From Candidatus Saccharimonadota bacterium (GTDB lineage Bacteria > Patescibacteriota > Saccharimonadia > Saccharimonadales > UBA4665), in contig JAGORO010000001.1 of NCBI GenBank assembly GCA_018062785.1, forward strand, positions 33,699 to 97,698: a DNA stretch of 64,000 nucleotides. Reading direction: 5' to 3'. The notes under the pieces were generated by a model. The model searched no databases, had not been told where the DNA came from, and saw only the letters and a program-made list of their open reading frames with translations. Of the stretch, positions 1-9,200 are shown one piece after another (the first letter of the stretch is position 1; each line of letters opens with the position of its first letter). Position numbers and translations under genes: made by a program.

Positions 1-319
1 CCAAGATTGCACCATCAACCTGAGCAGCACCGGTAATCATGTTCTTGACGTAGTCGGCGTGACCTGGCATGTCGACGTGTGCGTAGTGGCGCTTTTCGCT
101 TTCGTACTCTTGGTGAGAAGTAGCGATGGTAATACCACGAGCCTTTTCTTCTGGAGCGTTGTCGATCTGGTCGTAGGCAACTGGCTTGTTTACGTCGCTT
201 GGAAGCTTCTTCGCAAGTGTTGCAGTAATAGCTGCAGTTAGAGTTGTCTTGCCGTGGTCGACGTGGCCCATAGTACCAACGTTGACGTGCGGCTTGCTTC
301 GGTCAAATGTTCCTGCCAT
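1..319 (-). CDS. tuf: Elongation factor Tu, N-terminal part (cut by window edge)
   Basis: EF-Tu is the GTPase that delivers aminoacyl-tRNA to the ribosomal A site. Only the first ~106 residues are present; the rest lies left of the window. Visible motifs are the P-loop [11 protein letters not shown], the switch I region with [12 protein letters not shown], and the G3 motif [12 protein letters not shown], followed by [12 protein letters not shown]. Residue 2 of the G3 motif is Met where E. coli has Cys. The ATG at 319 is preceded by AAGGAG at a 10-nt spacing. It is last in the str gene order rpsL-rpsG-fusA-tuf but also has its own consensus promoter (433-461). Identification is secure. Confidence 0.97.
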   Translation of the reverse strand, partial: MAGTFDRSKPHVNVGTMGHVDHGKTTLTAAITATLAKKLPSDVNKPVAYDQIDNAPEEKARGITIATSHQEYESEKRHYAHVDMPGHADYVKNMITGAAQVDGAIL

Positions 320-432
320 AGAGAGAGGACTCCTTGTGGTTATTAGTTTATTAGTTGTTCACGCGGTCCATATTGCTTCGGTTATGTGTATGTTTACACC
401 AAAGCAACGCCCTCACGCGAGATACGGTGTTA

Positions 433-461
433 ATTATAGGTAAGTGCTGCGCTTTTGTCAA
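433..461 (-). promoter_or_regulatory. tuf promoter
   Basis: Perfect consensus sigma70-type promoter on the minus strand: TTGACA (461-456), 17-nt spacer, TATAAT (438-433). The predicted start near 426 leaves a ~107-nt leader before the tuf ATG. That leader contains a TTGCTT/AAGCAA stem with an inner GTGT/ACAC pair around 365-405, so it may be structured. It gives tuf expression independent of the str operon. Confidence 0.85.
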
Positions 462-464
462 AAT

Positions 465-677
465 TTAGTCAACAGAGGTCAGCGAAACGGTAATTTCCGG
501 TCCCTCTGGATAGCCGTACACAGAAAATCGTCCGTAGCAGCGCGGTGCACACGTCGCTTCAACCGAGACAACAGCCGGAGGAATCTCCGCGCAATCTAGA
601 GCATTCAACACCCAAAACGCCATTGCCTCGACAACCTCAGTGTCGATCTTCTTCGACCAGTCCATCGTGCAACTCAC
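465..677 (-). CDS. Small hypothetical protein between fusA and tuf
   Basis: A 70-residue ORF starting GTG (677), with an alternative in-frame ATG at 665, in the fusA-tuf spacer and in the same direction. The protein is soluble-looking, has three Cys, and ends in a beta-rich stretch (YGRFSVYGYPEGPEITVSLTSVD). No family is recognised and no clear Shine-Dalgarno site precedes it. The stop lies only 4 nt from the tuf -35 box. The composition looks coding, but the reading is uncertain; it could be untranslated spacer. Confidence 0.4.
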   Translation of the reverse strand: MSCTMDWSKKIDTEVVEAMAFWVLNALDCAEIPPAVVSVEATCAPRCYGRFSVYGYPEGPEITVSLTSVD

Positions 678-758
678 AGACTGCGAGCAGGTATCCGGTC
701 AGAATACCGTTCGTTCGCCTTCATGAAACTCAGATGTAAACAGCATCGCTACACGATA

Positions 759-2852
759 CTATTTAGCGTTTTTGGCAATGATCGCGTCCGCAACATTGTT
801 TGGAACGTCTGCATAGTGGTCAAGCTCCATGCTTGAGCTGGCACGACCCTGTGTCATAGAACGCAGGTTGGTGGTGTAGCCAAACATTTCACCAAGAGGC
901 ACAAAAGAAGTAATCTCCTTGATGCCGCCCGCGAGGTCTTCCATGGACTCAATACGACCACGCTTGCTGTTTAGATCGCCAATGACGTCACCCATGAATT
1001 CTTCTGGCGTAACGACGACGACTTTCATGACGGGTTCGAGCAACGTTGGCGTCGCTTTCTTAACACCTTCTTGCAGACCCATCGAACCAGCGATCGAGAA
1101 TGCCATTTCGTTGGAGTCAACTTCGTGGTAACTACCGTCGTACAGCTCGACCTTAACATCTACCACTGGGTAGCCGGCAATCACACCATTGCCCATGGCC
1201 TCTTCGATACCTTTGCGCACAGCTGGGATGTATTCACTAGGAACCACACCACCCTTAATGCTGTTAATGAACTCAAAGCCCTTGCCGGCTTCATTCTGGC
1301 TCAGTCGTAGCCAAACATCACCATACTGACCACGTCCACCAGATTGGCGAACAAACTTTCCTTGAACTTCGACAGCGTCCTTACGGATCGTTTCTCGGTA
1401 AGCAACTTGTGGCTGACCAATGTTGGCTTCGACGCTAAATTCGCGCTTCATGCGGTCGACGATGATTTCGAGGTGCAGCTCACCCATACCAGAAATAATG
1501 GTCTGGCCAGTTTCGTCATCTACCTTGACGCGGAAGGTTGGGTCTTCTTCGGCAAGTCTTTGGAGCGCGAGACTCATCTTTTCTTGGTCGGCTTTGGTTT
1601 TTGGCTCGATAGCAATAGACACTGGAGGCTCTGGGAAGGAGATATTCTCGAGAACAATCGGGTGAGCCGGATCGCAAAGGGTGTTGCCGGTAGTCGTGCC
1701 CTTGAGGCCGACGATGGCAGCAATGTCACCAGCTCGGACTTCGGTCACATCTTCTCGGTCATTGGCTTTCATGCGCACAATACGACCAACGCGCTCTTTT
1801 TCGCCCGTCGAGCTATTGAATACGTAGCTACCAGACTTTAAAACACCCGAGTAGACACGGTAATAGGCCAGCTTACCAACGTATGGGTCAGAGGTGATTT
1901 TGAAGGCGAGGCCAGCCAGTGGCTCTTCGGCACGTGGTTTGCGCTCGATTTTGTCGCCAGTTTTAGGGTGTTCACCCCAAATACTGTCGACATCTTCTGG
2001 GCTGGGTAGGTAATCATTAACCGCGTCGAGGACTTTTTCGACGATAACACCACGACCATCTCCACCGGTAACTGGGAAGAAGTTACCGCCCAATACCGCG
2101 GTGCGGATAGCTTGCTTGATCTCTTCAGTCGTAAGGCCTTCTTCGCCAACTTCGAGGTATTTCTCGAGCATGGCTTCGTCTTCGGCCACGGCGTTTTCTA
2201 CGAGCAGTGAGCGATATTTCTTTGCCTTGTCGAGCATGTCAGCTGGGATTTCGCCCTCGACGAGCTCTTTGTCGTGGAAGTCGGTGTAGGTGTAGGCCTT
2301 CATGTCTACAAGGTCGACGACTCCGTTGATGCTCTGCTCAAAACCGATTGGCAGCGTGATGGGGAAGGCGTTTTTGTTCAGTCGAGCGTGGATGGTATCG
2401 ATGGACTTGTAGAAATCGCCACCGGTTTGGTTGATTTTGTTAATAAAACAAATACGCGGCACGCTATACTTGTCAGCCTGTCGCCAAACGGTCTCAGATT
2501 GACTTTCTACGCCCATCTTGCCATCAAACACCACACAAGCCCCATCGAGCACACGAAGTGAACGCTCCACTTCAGCAGTAAAGTCGATGTGTCCGGGAGT
2601 ATCGATGATGTTGATCTGCTTACCCTTCCAAAAACACGTTACAGCCGCCGAAACGATGGTAATACCTCGCTCGCGTTCTTGGTCCATCCAGTCGGTCAGC
2701 GCACCGCCATCATCACCACGAACGGTGCCGATTTTGTGCTTAATACCTGTGCGGTACAAAATACCTTCTGTTGTTGTTGTCTTACCCGCGTCGATGTGAG
2801 CAATAATGCCCATGTTGCGGATGTCTTTCATTTCTACTGTTTTATCTGCCAT
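759..2852 (-). CDS. fusA: Elongation factor G
   Basis: Ribosomal translocase GTPase; also acts in ribosome recycling. The 697 aa length is normal for the family. G1 is [16 protein letters not shown] near residue 17, switch I contains ERERGITI, G3 is [15 protein letters not shown], and the G4-type NKIN follows. Domain IV has the RGQYGDVWL stretch and domain V ends with the usual acidic/amide-rich tail. The start is the ATG following a GAAAGGG purine run ~9 nt upstream. It lies 24 nt after a small ORF (2877-3209) that separates it from rpsG, so it is probably in the same transcript. No oddities. Confidence 0.98.
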   Translation of the reverse strand: MADKTVEMKDIRNMGIIAHIDAGKTTTTEGILYRTGIKHKIGTVRGDDGGALTDWMDQERERGITIVSAAVTCFWKGKQINIIDTPGHIDFTAEVERSLRVLDGACVVFDGKMGVESQSETVWRQADKYSVPRICFINKINQTGGDFYKSIDTIHARLNKNAFPITLPIGFEQSINGVVDLVDMKAYTYTDFHDKELVEGEIPADMLDKAKKYRSLLVENAVAEDEAMLEKYLEVGEEGLTTEEIKQAIRTAVLGGNFFPVTGGDGRGVIVEKVLDAVNDYLPSPEDVDSIWGEHPKTGDKIERKPRAEEPLAGLAFKITSDPYVGKLAYYRVYSGVLKSGSYVFNSSTGEKERVGRIVRMKANDREDVTEVRAGDIAAIVGLKGTTTGNTLCDPAHPIVLENISFPEPPVSIAIEPKTKADQEKMSLALQRLAEEDPTFRVKVDDETGQTIISGMGELHLEIIVDRMKREFSVEANIGQPQVAYRETIRKDAVEVQGKFVRQSGGRGQYGDVWLRLSQNEAGKGFEFINSIKGGVVPSEYIPAVRKGIEEAMGNGVIAGYPVVDVKVELYDGSYHEVDSNEMAFSIAGSMGLQEGVKKATPTLLEPVMKVVVVTPEEFMGDVIGDLNSKRGRIESMEDLAGGIKEITSFVPLGEMFGYTTNLRSMTQGRASSSMELDHYADVPNNVADAIIAKNAK

Positions 2853-2876
2853 ATACTACTACCCTTTCGTTCCTAA

Positions 2877-3209
2877 CTATTGATGTGTGCCGAGGACACC
2901 CTCGGCCATTCTACGCCTTACAAAATCAGTCATAGTTTCACTTGGATTTATGCCTTCGGCATATCTTTCGCGGGAGATAACATTACTAGCCACACTCGTT
3001 AATGGACGAGCTACTGCGCTTTCGATTGCCTGCACCACCACAGTGCCTACTATTACATAGGATGCCATCATATGCGCACCAGTCCCCGCAGACCTTTCCG
3101 CAATATCATATGCCCTCTCAGCGTCGACCCTGCGACGCTCTGCCCTGTCTATATTCCATAGGAATACTCGAGCAGAAGCACGAAAGTTACTTTCAGAGGG
3201 TCGTTGCAT
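2877..3209 (-). CDS. Hypothetical protein inserted in the str operon
   Basis: A 110-residue unknown. Its ATG is 5 nt after the rpsG stop and its stop is 24 nt before fusA, so it is almost certainly co-transcribed and probably translationally coupled. The first half is Arg/Ala/Glu-rich and helical (AERRRVDAERAYDIAE). A mildly hydrophobic stretch MMASYVIVGTVVVQAIESAV may be an amphipathic or membrane helix. The C-terminus is basic-acidic. No family is recognised. Most bacteria have nothing between rpsG and fusA, so this may be lineage-specific. Confidence 0.65.
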   Translation of the reverse strand: MQRPSESNFRASARVFLWNIDRAERRRVDAERAYDIAERSAGTGAHMMASYVIVGTVVVQAIESAVARPLTSVASNVISRERYAEGINPSETMTDFVRRRMAEGVLGTHQ

Positions 3210-3214
3210 GCTAC

Positions 3215-3694
3215 TTAGCCTCGAGCGAAATGAGCAAACGCTCGGTTAGCTTCGGCCATCTTGTGCGTGTCTTCGCGCTTCTTTACGGCCGAACCTTGGC
3301 TGTTGTAGGCGTCCATGAGCTCGAGGGCAATGCGGTCACTCATGCTCATGCCTTTACGGGCACGTGCAGCCTGTACAAACCACATCGTAGTTAGGTGGTT
3401 TTGACGCTGGCCCTTAACCTCAAAAGGAATCTGGTAGTTGGCACCACCAACACGGCGAGAGCGAGTCTCGACCTGTGGGCGGATGTTGCCAAATGCTTGA
3501 TCGAACACGTCGAGCGGGTTCTCTACCTTGAGCTTGTCGGCAGCCTTTTGCATACCGTTGTACACGAGTGTTTCGGCAACTTGTTTTTTGCCATCACGCA
3601 TCACACGGTTAATCAATCGCTGTACGGCAACACTGTTGTACATGCGATCAGCTGGAATGTCTCGTACGAGAGTTTTGGTTACTTTCCTAGGCAT
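3215..3694 (-). CDS. rpsG: 30S ribosomal protein S7
   Basis: Primary binding protein for the 3' major domain of 16S rRNA, near the decoding site and the E site. At 159 aa it is typical for S7. It begins [21 protein letters not shown] and contains the conserved GGANYQIPFEV core and the C-terminal AFAHFARG-type end. Its ATG shares one base with the rpsL stop (TAATG), a strong sign of translational coupling. Confidence 0.98.
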   Translation of the reverse strand: MPRKVTKTLVRDIPADRMYNSVAVQRLINRVMRDGKKQVAETLVYNGMQKAADKLKVENPLDVFDQAFGNIRPQVETRSRRVGGANYQIPFEVKGQRQNHLTTMWFVQAARARKGMSMSDRIALELMDAYNSQGSAVKKREDTHKMAEANRAFAHFARG

Positions 3695-4107
3695 TACTTG
3701 CTCTCCTTCTTGGCGCCGTACTTAGAACGGCCTTGTTTGCGGTTTTGTACGCCCTGAAGGTCAAGTGCGCCACGAACGATGTGATAGCGCACACCAGGAA
3801 GGTCCTTTACACGGCCACCACGCACCATAACAACAGCGTGTTCCTGTAGGTTATGGCCCTCACCGCCGATGTACGCCCAAACTTCGTAACCATTGCCGAG
3901 TCGAACACGAGCAACTTTACGCAGCGCCGAGTTTGGCTTCTTTGGCGTCTTGGTTGTGACCTTTACGCAAACACCACGCTTAAATGGCGCAGCCTTCTCG
4001 TAGTTTTTGGTCTTGAGGTTGTTGGTAACCCGCATAAGCGCAGGTGATTTGCTCTTGGTAAGCACTTTTTTGCGCGGCTTACGCACGAGCTGATTGATAG
4101 TAGGCAC
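3694..4107 (-). CDS. rpsL: 30S ribosomal protein S12
   Basis: Decoding-centre protein. The conserved blocks [31 protein letters not shown] and [14 protein letters not shown] are all present. The lysines whose substitution gives streptomycin resistance in E. coli are wild type here. At 137 aa it is about 13 longer than E. coli S12, with the extra residues in the N-terminal part before KRGVCVKV. The start is GTG (4107) preceded by GGAAAGGGG at a suitable distance. First gene of the str operon. Confidence 0.98.
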   Translation of the reverse strand: MPTINQLVRKPRKKVLTKSKSPALMRVTNNLKTKNYEKAAPFKRGVCVKVTTKTPKKPNSALRKVARVRLGNGYEVWAYIGGEGHNLQEHAVVMVRGGRVKDLPGVRYHIVRGALDLQGVQNRKQGRSKYGAKKESK

Positions 4108-4227
4108 TAGTAGCCCCTTTCCGAGGAATTACCTCCGTTATATTCGCTGAAGAGAATGTATCTCCTCTACCGTCAAACATCTTGGCTATGCGACCGAGAT
4201 GGACTCGAAATTGATAGTAACCGGCCT

Positions 4228-4256
4228 ATTGTACTATATATGCGCATACACCTCAA
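4228..4256 (-). promoter_or_regulatory. str operon promoter
   Basis: TTGAGG (4256-4251), 17-nt spacer, TACAAT (4233-4228), reading toward rpsL. The implied leader is ~113 nt and ends in the Shine-Dalgarno site of rpsL. No classical S7-type translational operator could be recognised by eye in this leader. Confidence 0.7.
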
Positions 4257-4279
4257 GTACTCCGAGGTATTTTATATGT

Positions 4280-4307
4280 TTGAAACACGGCTCCTTTGCG
4301 GTATAGT
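4280..4307 (+). promoter_or_regulatory. Promoter of the 4353 gene
   Basis: TTGAAA (4280-4285), 16-nt spacer, TATAGT (4302-4307), divergent from the str promoter. The leader is ~40 nt and carries GAGGGAG before the ATG. The 245-bp spacer 4108-4352 holds only these two divergent promoters. Confidence 0.6.
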
Positions 4308-4352
4308 AAAACCATAAGCAAGTAATATCTTATAGCGAGGGAGTGGGAAGAT

Positions 4353-5645
4353 ATGGATTCAGATTTTAAGCCTTTAGCAAACAGTGGCTCAGATGCAGGG
4401 CTGACAAGTGGGGACGCAAAGCCTATCACGGTTACGAGCTCATCATCTGCCAACGCTTTTGGCGGTTCGAGCACGGCTACTAGCAGTCCTAGTAGTACGA
4501 ACAGCTTAGATGGCGTATCGGCAAAGAGCACTACGCCAAGCTTAGTTACCAGCTCCCCAATGGCGAGCGTGAAGCCCGAGCCAAGCCCTACTATCGCGGC
4601 GGCTGCAGCTGAGTTTGACAGCATCAAACCAGCAATACCCCCCTCCAACACACTGAGCTTTTCAAGCAAAAAGGATGACGATCTAGACCTCAGTGACCTT
4701 GACAACGCAAAGGCAACCACTGCCGAATCAAAGCCGATAGAAAAAACCCCTTCCACCCCTTCCAAAAAGCCGAAGAGTCGCACTTGGGTGTACGCGCTAT
4801 CATTGCTGCTCGCTATGGGAGTTGCTGGAGCCGCCGGCTGGTTTGCGCACGCCTACTTCAACAAGTCTACTCCAGCACCAGTTGCCAAAGCGCCGGTAGT
4901 ATCCGCACCGGTCAAAGTCGAAGCGCCACTAACCGCAGCCTCTCTCATTGCAGAGTTAAGCAAGACCGCAACTCCCGCAGCTTACGTCGAGGGATACGCT
5001 CCCTACTCCAAGCCCGATGGCGCCACCTTTGCAGTCCAGCCAATTGCCACCCAGGAAAAGTCCGTCAACTTTAGCGTTACCGACGCCAACAAAGAAGCCG
5101 AGTACGTAAAGGTAAAGACTTGGTTAGAGGGCAAAGGACTAACTGCGACCATAGATAACCCTACCGAAGCCAGCAAAACACCTTCGACTACGTTTATGGC
5201 CAAGGGTGCTGAACTATTTTGTTCTACTATCGTCAGCAATGCTGGCACAACTACGGCCACGCCCGACGCCCGACTATTCGTGCGCTGTGCCGACAAGGCC
5301 GACTACACCACTCTCATCACTAAATTAACGCCACTTTACGATCAGTACATTGCCAGAAACCCAGATGCCAACAAAGATGGCAAACTCGTTATGACCGACT
5401 ACAAAGATGTAGCTAGCAAGACCGCTGGCTACCTACTAGCCGAACCCAGTGTTGGCAGCACAAGTGGCGGTGGCGCTAAAGCCCTTTTCTACCAATCCTC
5501 CGACAAGCAGTGGCACTACGTGGCGAGCCATCAGAGTACGACAGCATCAGTGCCATGCACCACATTCAACACTCCCGAGCTCAAGAAAGCCTACCAAGGC
5601 CAAGCCTGCGCCAACGGCACCACACAAGACACCATTAAGATGTAA
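4353..5645 (+). CDS. Membrane-anchored hypothetical protein with disordered cytoplasmic N-terminus
   Basis: 430 aa, no recognised family. Residues 1-143 are Ser/Thr/Ala/Pro-rich and probably disordered, with an acidic patch (KKDDDLDLSDLD). One membrane helix follows basic residues at about 145-167 (WVYALSLLLAMGVAGAAGWF). The C-terminal ~260 residues would then be outside and contain four Cys that could form disulfides. Signal anchor topology (N inside) is inferred from the KKPKSR flank. The gene has its own promoter and is followed by a strong terminator, so it is monocistronic. A role in envelope function is only a guess from topology. Confidence 0.85.
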   Translation: MDSDFKPLANSGSDAGLTSGDAKPITVTSSSSANAFGGSSTATSSPSSTNSLDGVSAKSTTPSLVTSSPMASVKPEPSPTIAAAAAEFDSIKPAIPPSNTLSFSSKKDDDLDLSDLDNAKATTAESKPIEKTPSTPSKKPKSRTWVYALSLLLAMGVAGAAGWFAHAYFNKSTPAPVAKAPVVSAPVKVEAPLTAASLIAELSKTATPAAYVEGYAPYSKPDGATFAVQPIATQEKSVNFSVTDANKEAEYVKVKTWLEGKGLTATIDNPTEASKTPSTTFMAKGAELFCSTIVSNAGTTTATPDARLFVRCADKADYTTLITKLTPLYDQYIARNPDANKDGKLVMTDYKDVASKTAGYLLAEPSVGSTSGGGAKALFYQSSDKQWHYVASHQSTTASVPCTTFNTPELKKAYQGQACANGTTQDTIKM

Positions 5646-5670
5646 TACTACTCTCGCCCATTGGAGCACA

Positions 5671-5704
5671 AAAACGACCGAGGAATGCGCTCGGTCGTTT
5701 TTTA
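5671..5704 (+). terminator. Intrinsic terminator of the 4353 gene
   Basis: Hairpin ACGACCGAG / CTCGGTCGT with a 7-nt loop followed by T6, starting 26 nt after the stop codon. Confidence 0.9.
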
Positions 5705-5705
5705 T

Positions 5706-6165
5706 GTAGCCCCATTGATTAGACTACAGGCGTTAGGTTATAGGGTGAAGGTTATAGGCTCTAGTAGGTTAAGATACATCCTGCACGGTTGCACCTTAAC
5801 CACACTATAGTCTCGGAGGGGCTCGCCCCTTCTTAGATGTTAGAAAATCTCATCCGCTCCCAATGTTTTACGTCCATGCCAGCACTACCTTGGTTGGCGT
5901 ATTTTATCAAGGGGAGGGCTCGCCCTCCCCGTTTGTAATCGAACTTAGTTCGATTACTGCACTCCCCGCCCCTAAAGCACGGCAGCGGAGCTGCCTGTGT
6001 CATCTTTGGCTCCAATGTAACGTAGGGGATGAAGGTATTCCTCTCCCGAATAGCTTTTCCTTCCGAAAAGCTATTCGCTCGGTTAGCGTCTCGTAAGGTG
6101 GAATGGAAGTTTTTCTGATGTCTAACGTCCACCCCATACCTTCTCATGCAAATGGCCTAAAATAC
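5706..6165. repeat. Gene-free spacer with a cluster of perfect palindromes
   Basis: About 460 bp without a convincing gene. Hairpin-forming palindromes lie at 5817-5830 (AGGGGC-TC-GCCCCT), 5911-5930 (9-bp arms with the same GGGCTCGCCC core), 5935-5957 (10-bp arms around TTA), 5981-5995 (GGCAGC-GGA-GCTGCC) and 6047-6077 (13-bp arms). Short direct repeats (AGGTTATAG) lie near 5735-5757. A 104-codon minus-strand ORF runs through 5833-6147, but its sequence follows the palindromes and I do not call it a gene. Confidence 0.8.
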
Positions 6166-6196
6166 AAAAATCTCCCCAGTATTGGGGAGATTTTTT
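6166..6196 (-). terminator. rpoBC terminator
   Basis: Hairpin with arms AATCTCCCC / GGGGAGATT and a 6-nt loop, followed on the minus strand by a T-rich tract. It sits ~20 nt after the rpoC stop. T runs on both sides make it usable in either direction. Confidence 0.9.
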
Positions 6197-6216
6197 ATTG
6201 TCGCACACGCGAGGAG

Positions 6217-9200
6217 CTACTCGTCATCAGCAGCGTTTCGCACGCCATCTTCGATGCTTTCGGTATCTTCGTGAGTCATTGTGTCATCTGCAACTGACAC
6301 TTCGTCATCGTCGTCGAGACTTGGACGCATGTCACGAAGCGGTGCTTCGGCCGATACAATCTCTTTATCTATATCGACACGAGGGGTAAACTCACCATCA
6401 TCGTCACCTTCGTCCAGTGCGTTGCTAGCACCATACCCAGTACCAACTGGAATCTTGCGACCCAAAATGACGTTCTCTTTAAGACCAAAGAGGCGGTCAA
6501 CACGTCCAGAAGTAGCAGCGCTAATCAGTACACGAGTGGTGTCCTGAAAGCTAGCTGCGCTAAGGAACGAGTCTGTCGAGAGCGAAGCTTTGGTGATACC
6601 GAGCAAGAGCTGGTTGGCTCGAGCCGGTTGTTTACCTGCAGCCAGTAACGCTTCGTTAGCTTCTGCAACTGCAAGCTTACTAACAACGTCGCCAGTCACG
6701 AATTCACTGTCACCGGCGTCTTCTATCTGAACGCGGCTAAACATCTGTCGAACAATGATCTCAAGGTGCTTGTCGGCAATATTCTGCCCCTGTCCTGCGA
6801 AAATCCCAAGGATCTCGTTCATGATGTATCGTTGGGTTGGCTCAACGCCACGAAGCTGCATCAGATCCTGAAGGTTGATAGAACCGTTCGTAAGCCTTTG
6901 TCCAGCATATACGGTATCGCCGTCTTGGACCATGAGCTGTTTGAAGCCAGGAATTTCGTAGCGAACAACGCTCTTGTGAGCAGGTGTAATGACAACCTCT
7001 TTACCGGCGACATCGAGTCGACCTGCTACGGGTGCAACGAGTGGATCTGCGCCACCTTTGTTACTTGCCACCACATCACCAATAGCTACGTCACTGCCGT
7101 CAGCGACCGCAACCGTGCGACCATCTAGCGAAAGACGGACGGTGTCTTTGTCGTCGGCTGTAATCTGAACAACATACTTTTGGCCCTCTTCCCAGACATT
7201 TGCCACACCTTCGATTTCGGTAAGGTAGGCTTGACCCTTTGGCATACGAGCTTCAAACAACTCTTCGATACGCGTAAGGCCTTGAGCGGTGTCGTCGGCA
7301 ACGGCCGCACCCGAACGGTGCTTTGAGTCGAGAGATAGCTGCGTACCGGGCTCGCCGATAGATTGCGCAGCAATCACTCCGATTGGGCTGTGGCTAACGG
7401 CTAATTCGCCCGTTGCAGGATCGATGCCATAGCTTTTTTGTGGTACACCATGTACCGAGCTAGCGCTTAGCGCACTCAAGATTTTCACACCGTCAAGTTT
7501 TTCATCTGCCTCAATTGCCTCGGCGACATCCTTAGAGAATAGTTCGCCAGCCTTGATATGACCCTTGATGTCCTCTGCGGCATAGCGACCCTCGAGACGG
7601 CTCGCATATGGCACGCCGATGGTCTTCGCGTCCTCTCGGAGCATTGCAAAGCCTAAGTCTGCAGCGTGTTCATCGTCATCGATAGTAAAGACATCTTGGG
7701 ACACGTCCACAAGTCGTCGTGTTAGGTATCCAGCGTCAGCGGTTTTAAGGGCAATGTCGATGACAGCCTTTCGCGTACCACGGGTACCTGTAAAGTATTC
7801 TAGCGGAGAAAGACCTTGGAGATATCCGGACTTCACCGGAAGCTCAATTACGTTACCGGTTGCGTCCTGGAAAACGCCGAGCATACCGACCGACATCTTC
7901 ATCTGGGATACGTTACCACGGGCACCAGAAGTAATAGCAATCGCCATTGAGCCATCCTGCCCCTGCATTTGCTGGGTAAGCATATCTTGTACCTTGGCAT
8001 CGATCTTTGTCCAGCTATCTACCGTTAATCGGTGTCGTTCTTCGTCTGTTATGAAACCTTGTTCGTACTGGTCGGCGATCTCGACGCTTCGAGTATCGCC
8101 ATCTTTAATGACACTTTCGAGACCAGTAATAGGCTCGAAGTCGTCCATACCCATCGAGAGCCCAGACATTGTTGCGTAGCGGAAGCCTAGATCTTTGAGG
8201 TTATCAGCAATCTCGGCAGTCTTGGCGGCACCGTACTTCTTATAGACGGCAGCCATCACCTTTTGAAGATACTTCTTAGTCATAGCTTCGTTTTGGAACG
8301 CAAAGTCGCTTGGGAAGATTTCGTTAAAGAAGAATCGTCCAAGGGTTGCCTGTTGCAGCTCCCCATTCATCGGCAAACTTATACTACTCTGCAAGTCGAT
8401 GAGACCGGCATCAAATGCCATGCTCGCTTCGTCGAGGCTCGAGAACACTTTTGGTGCATCTTTTTCAGAACCTGGACGTTGGTATGTTAGGTAGTAGCAG
8501 CCGAGCACGATGTCTTGCTCGATGTGCAAGATTGGCGTACCGTCGGCAGGCTTTAGCAAGTTACGGTTTGCGGCCATGATGTCACGCGCTTCGTTCTGCG
8601 CAGCATCACTGAGTGGCAAGTGCACAGCCATCTGGTCACCGTCGAAGTCGGCGTTAAAGCCCTTACAGACGAGTGGATGGAGCTGAATAGCACGACCCTC
8701 AATCAGTACTGGCTGGAACGCTTGGATACTAAGGCGGTGAAGTGAAGGCGCACGGTTCAGAAGAACGTACTTGCCCTTGATTACTTCATCGAGCGCATCC
8801 CAAACCTCAGTCTCGCCGGTCTCGATCATGCGGGTTGCCGAACGAATATTGTGAGCCTGATCACGAGCAATTAACTCTCCGATCACAAATGGCTTGAACA
8901 GTTCGAGTGCCATCATCTTCGGTAGACCACACTCACTAATCTTAAGCTCTGGACCAGCCACGATAACCGAACGACCAGAATAGTCGACACGCTTACCGAG
9001 TAGGTTTTGGCGGAAACGACCCTGTTTGCCCTTTAGCATATCGCTCAGACTCTTGAGGCGACGTCGCTGACCAGTCGCAGCCACAGCGCGACCACTTCGG
9101 GCATTGTTATTATCGATCAAAGCATCGACAGCTTCTTGCAGCATTCGCTGCTCATTACGTCGAATAACCTCTGGTGCATTTAGCTCCATTAGTTTTTTGA

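Noticed and set aside
1344..1841. 165-codon plus-strand ORF opposite fusA
   Set aside because: Antisense shadow of a highly conserved gene with no promoter or ribosome site; several similar shadows occur opposite rpoB, rpoC and leuS.
4253..4783. 176-codon minus-strand ORF opposite the 4353 gene
   Set aside because: Its composition follows the Ser/Ala/Pro-rich gene on the other strand; it lacks a ribosome site and runs across the divergent promoters.
5833..6147. 104-codon minus-strand ORF after rpoC
   Set aside because: It lies beyond the rpoC terminator and reads straight through four palindromes; the peptide looks like translated repeat DNA.
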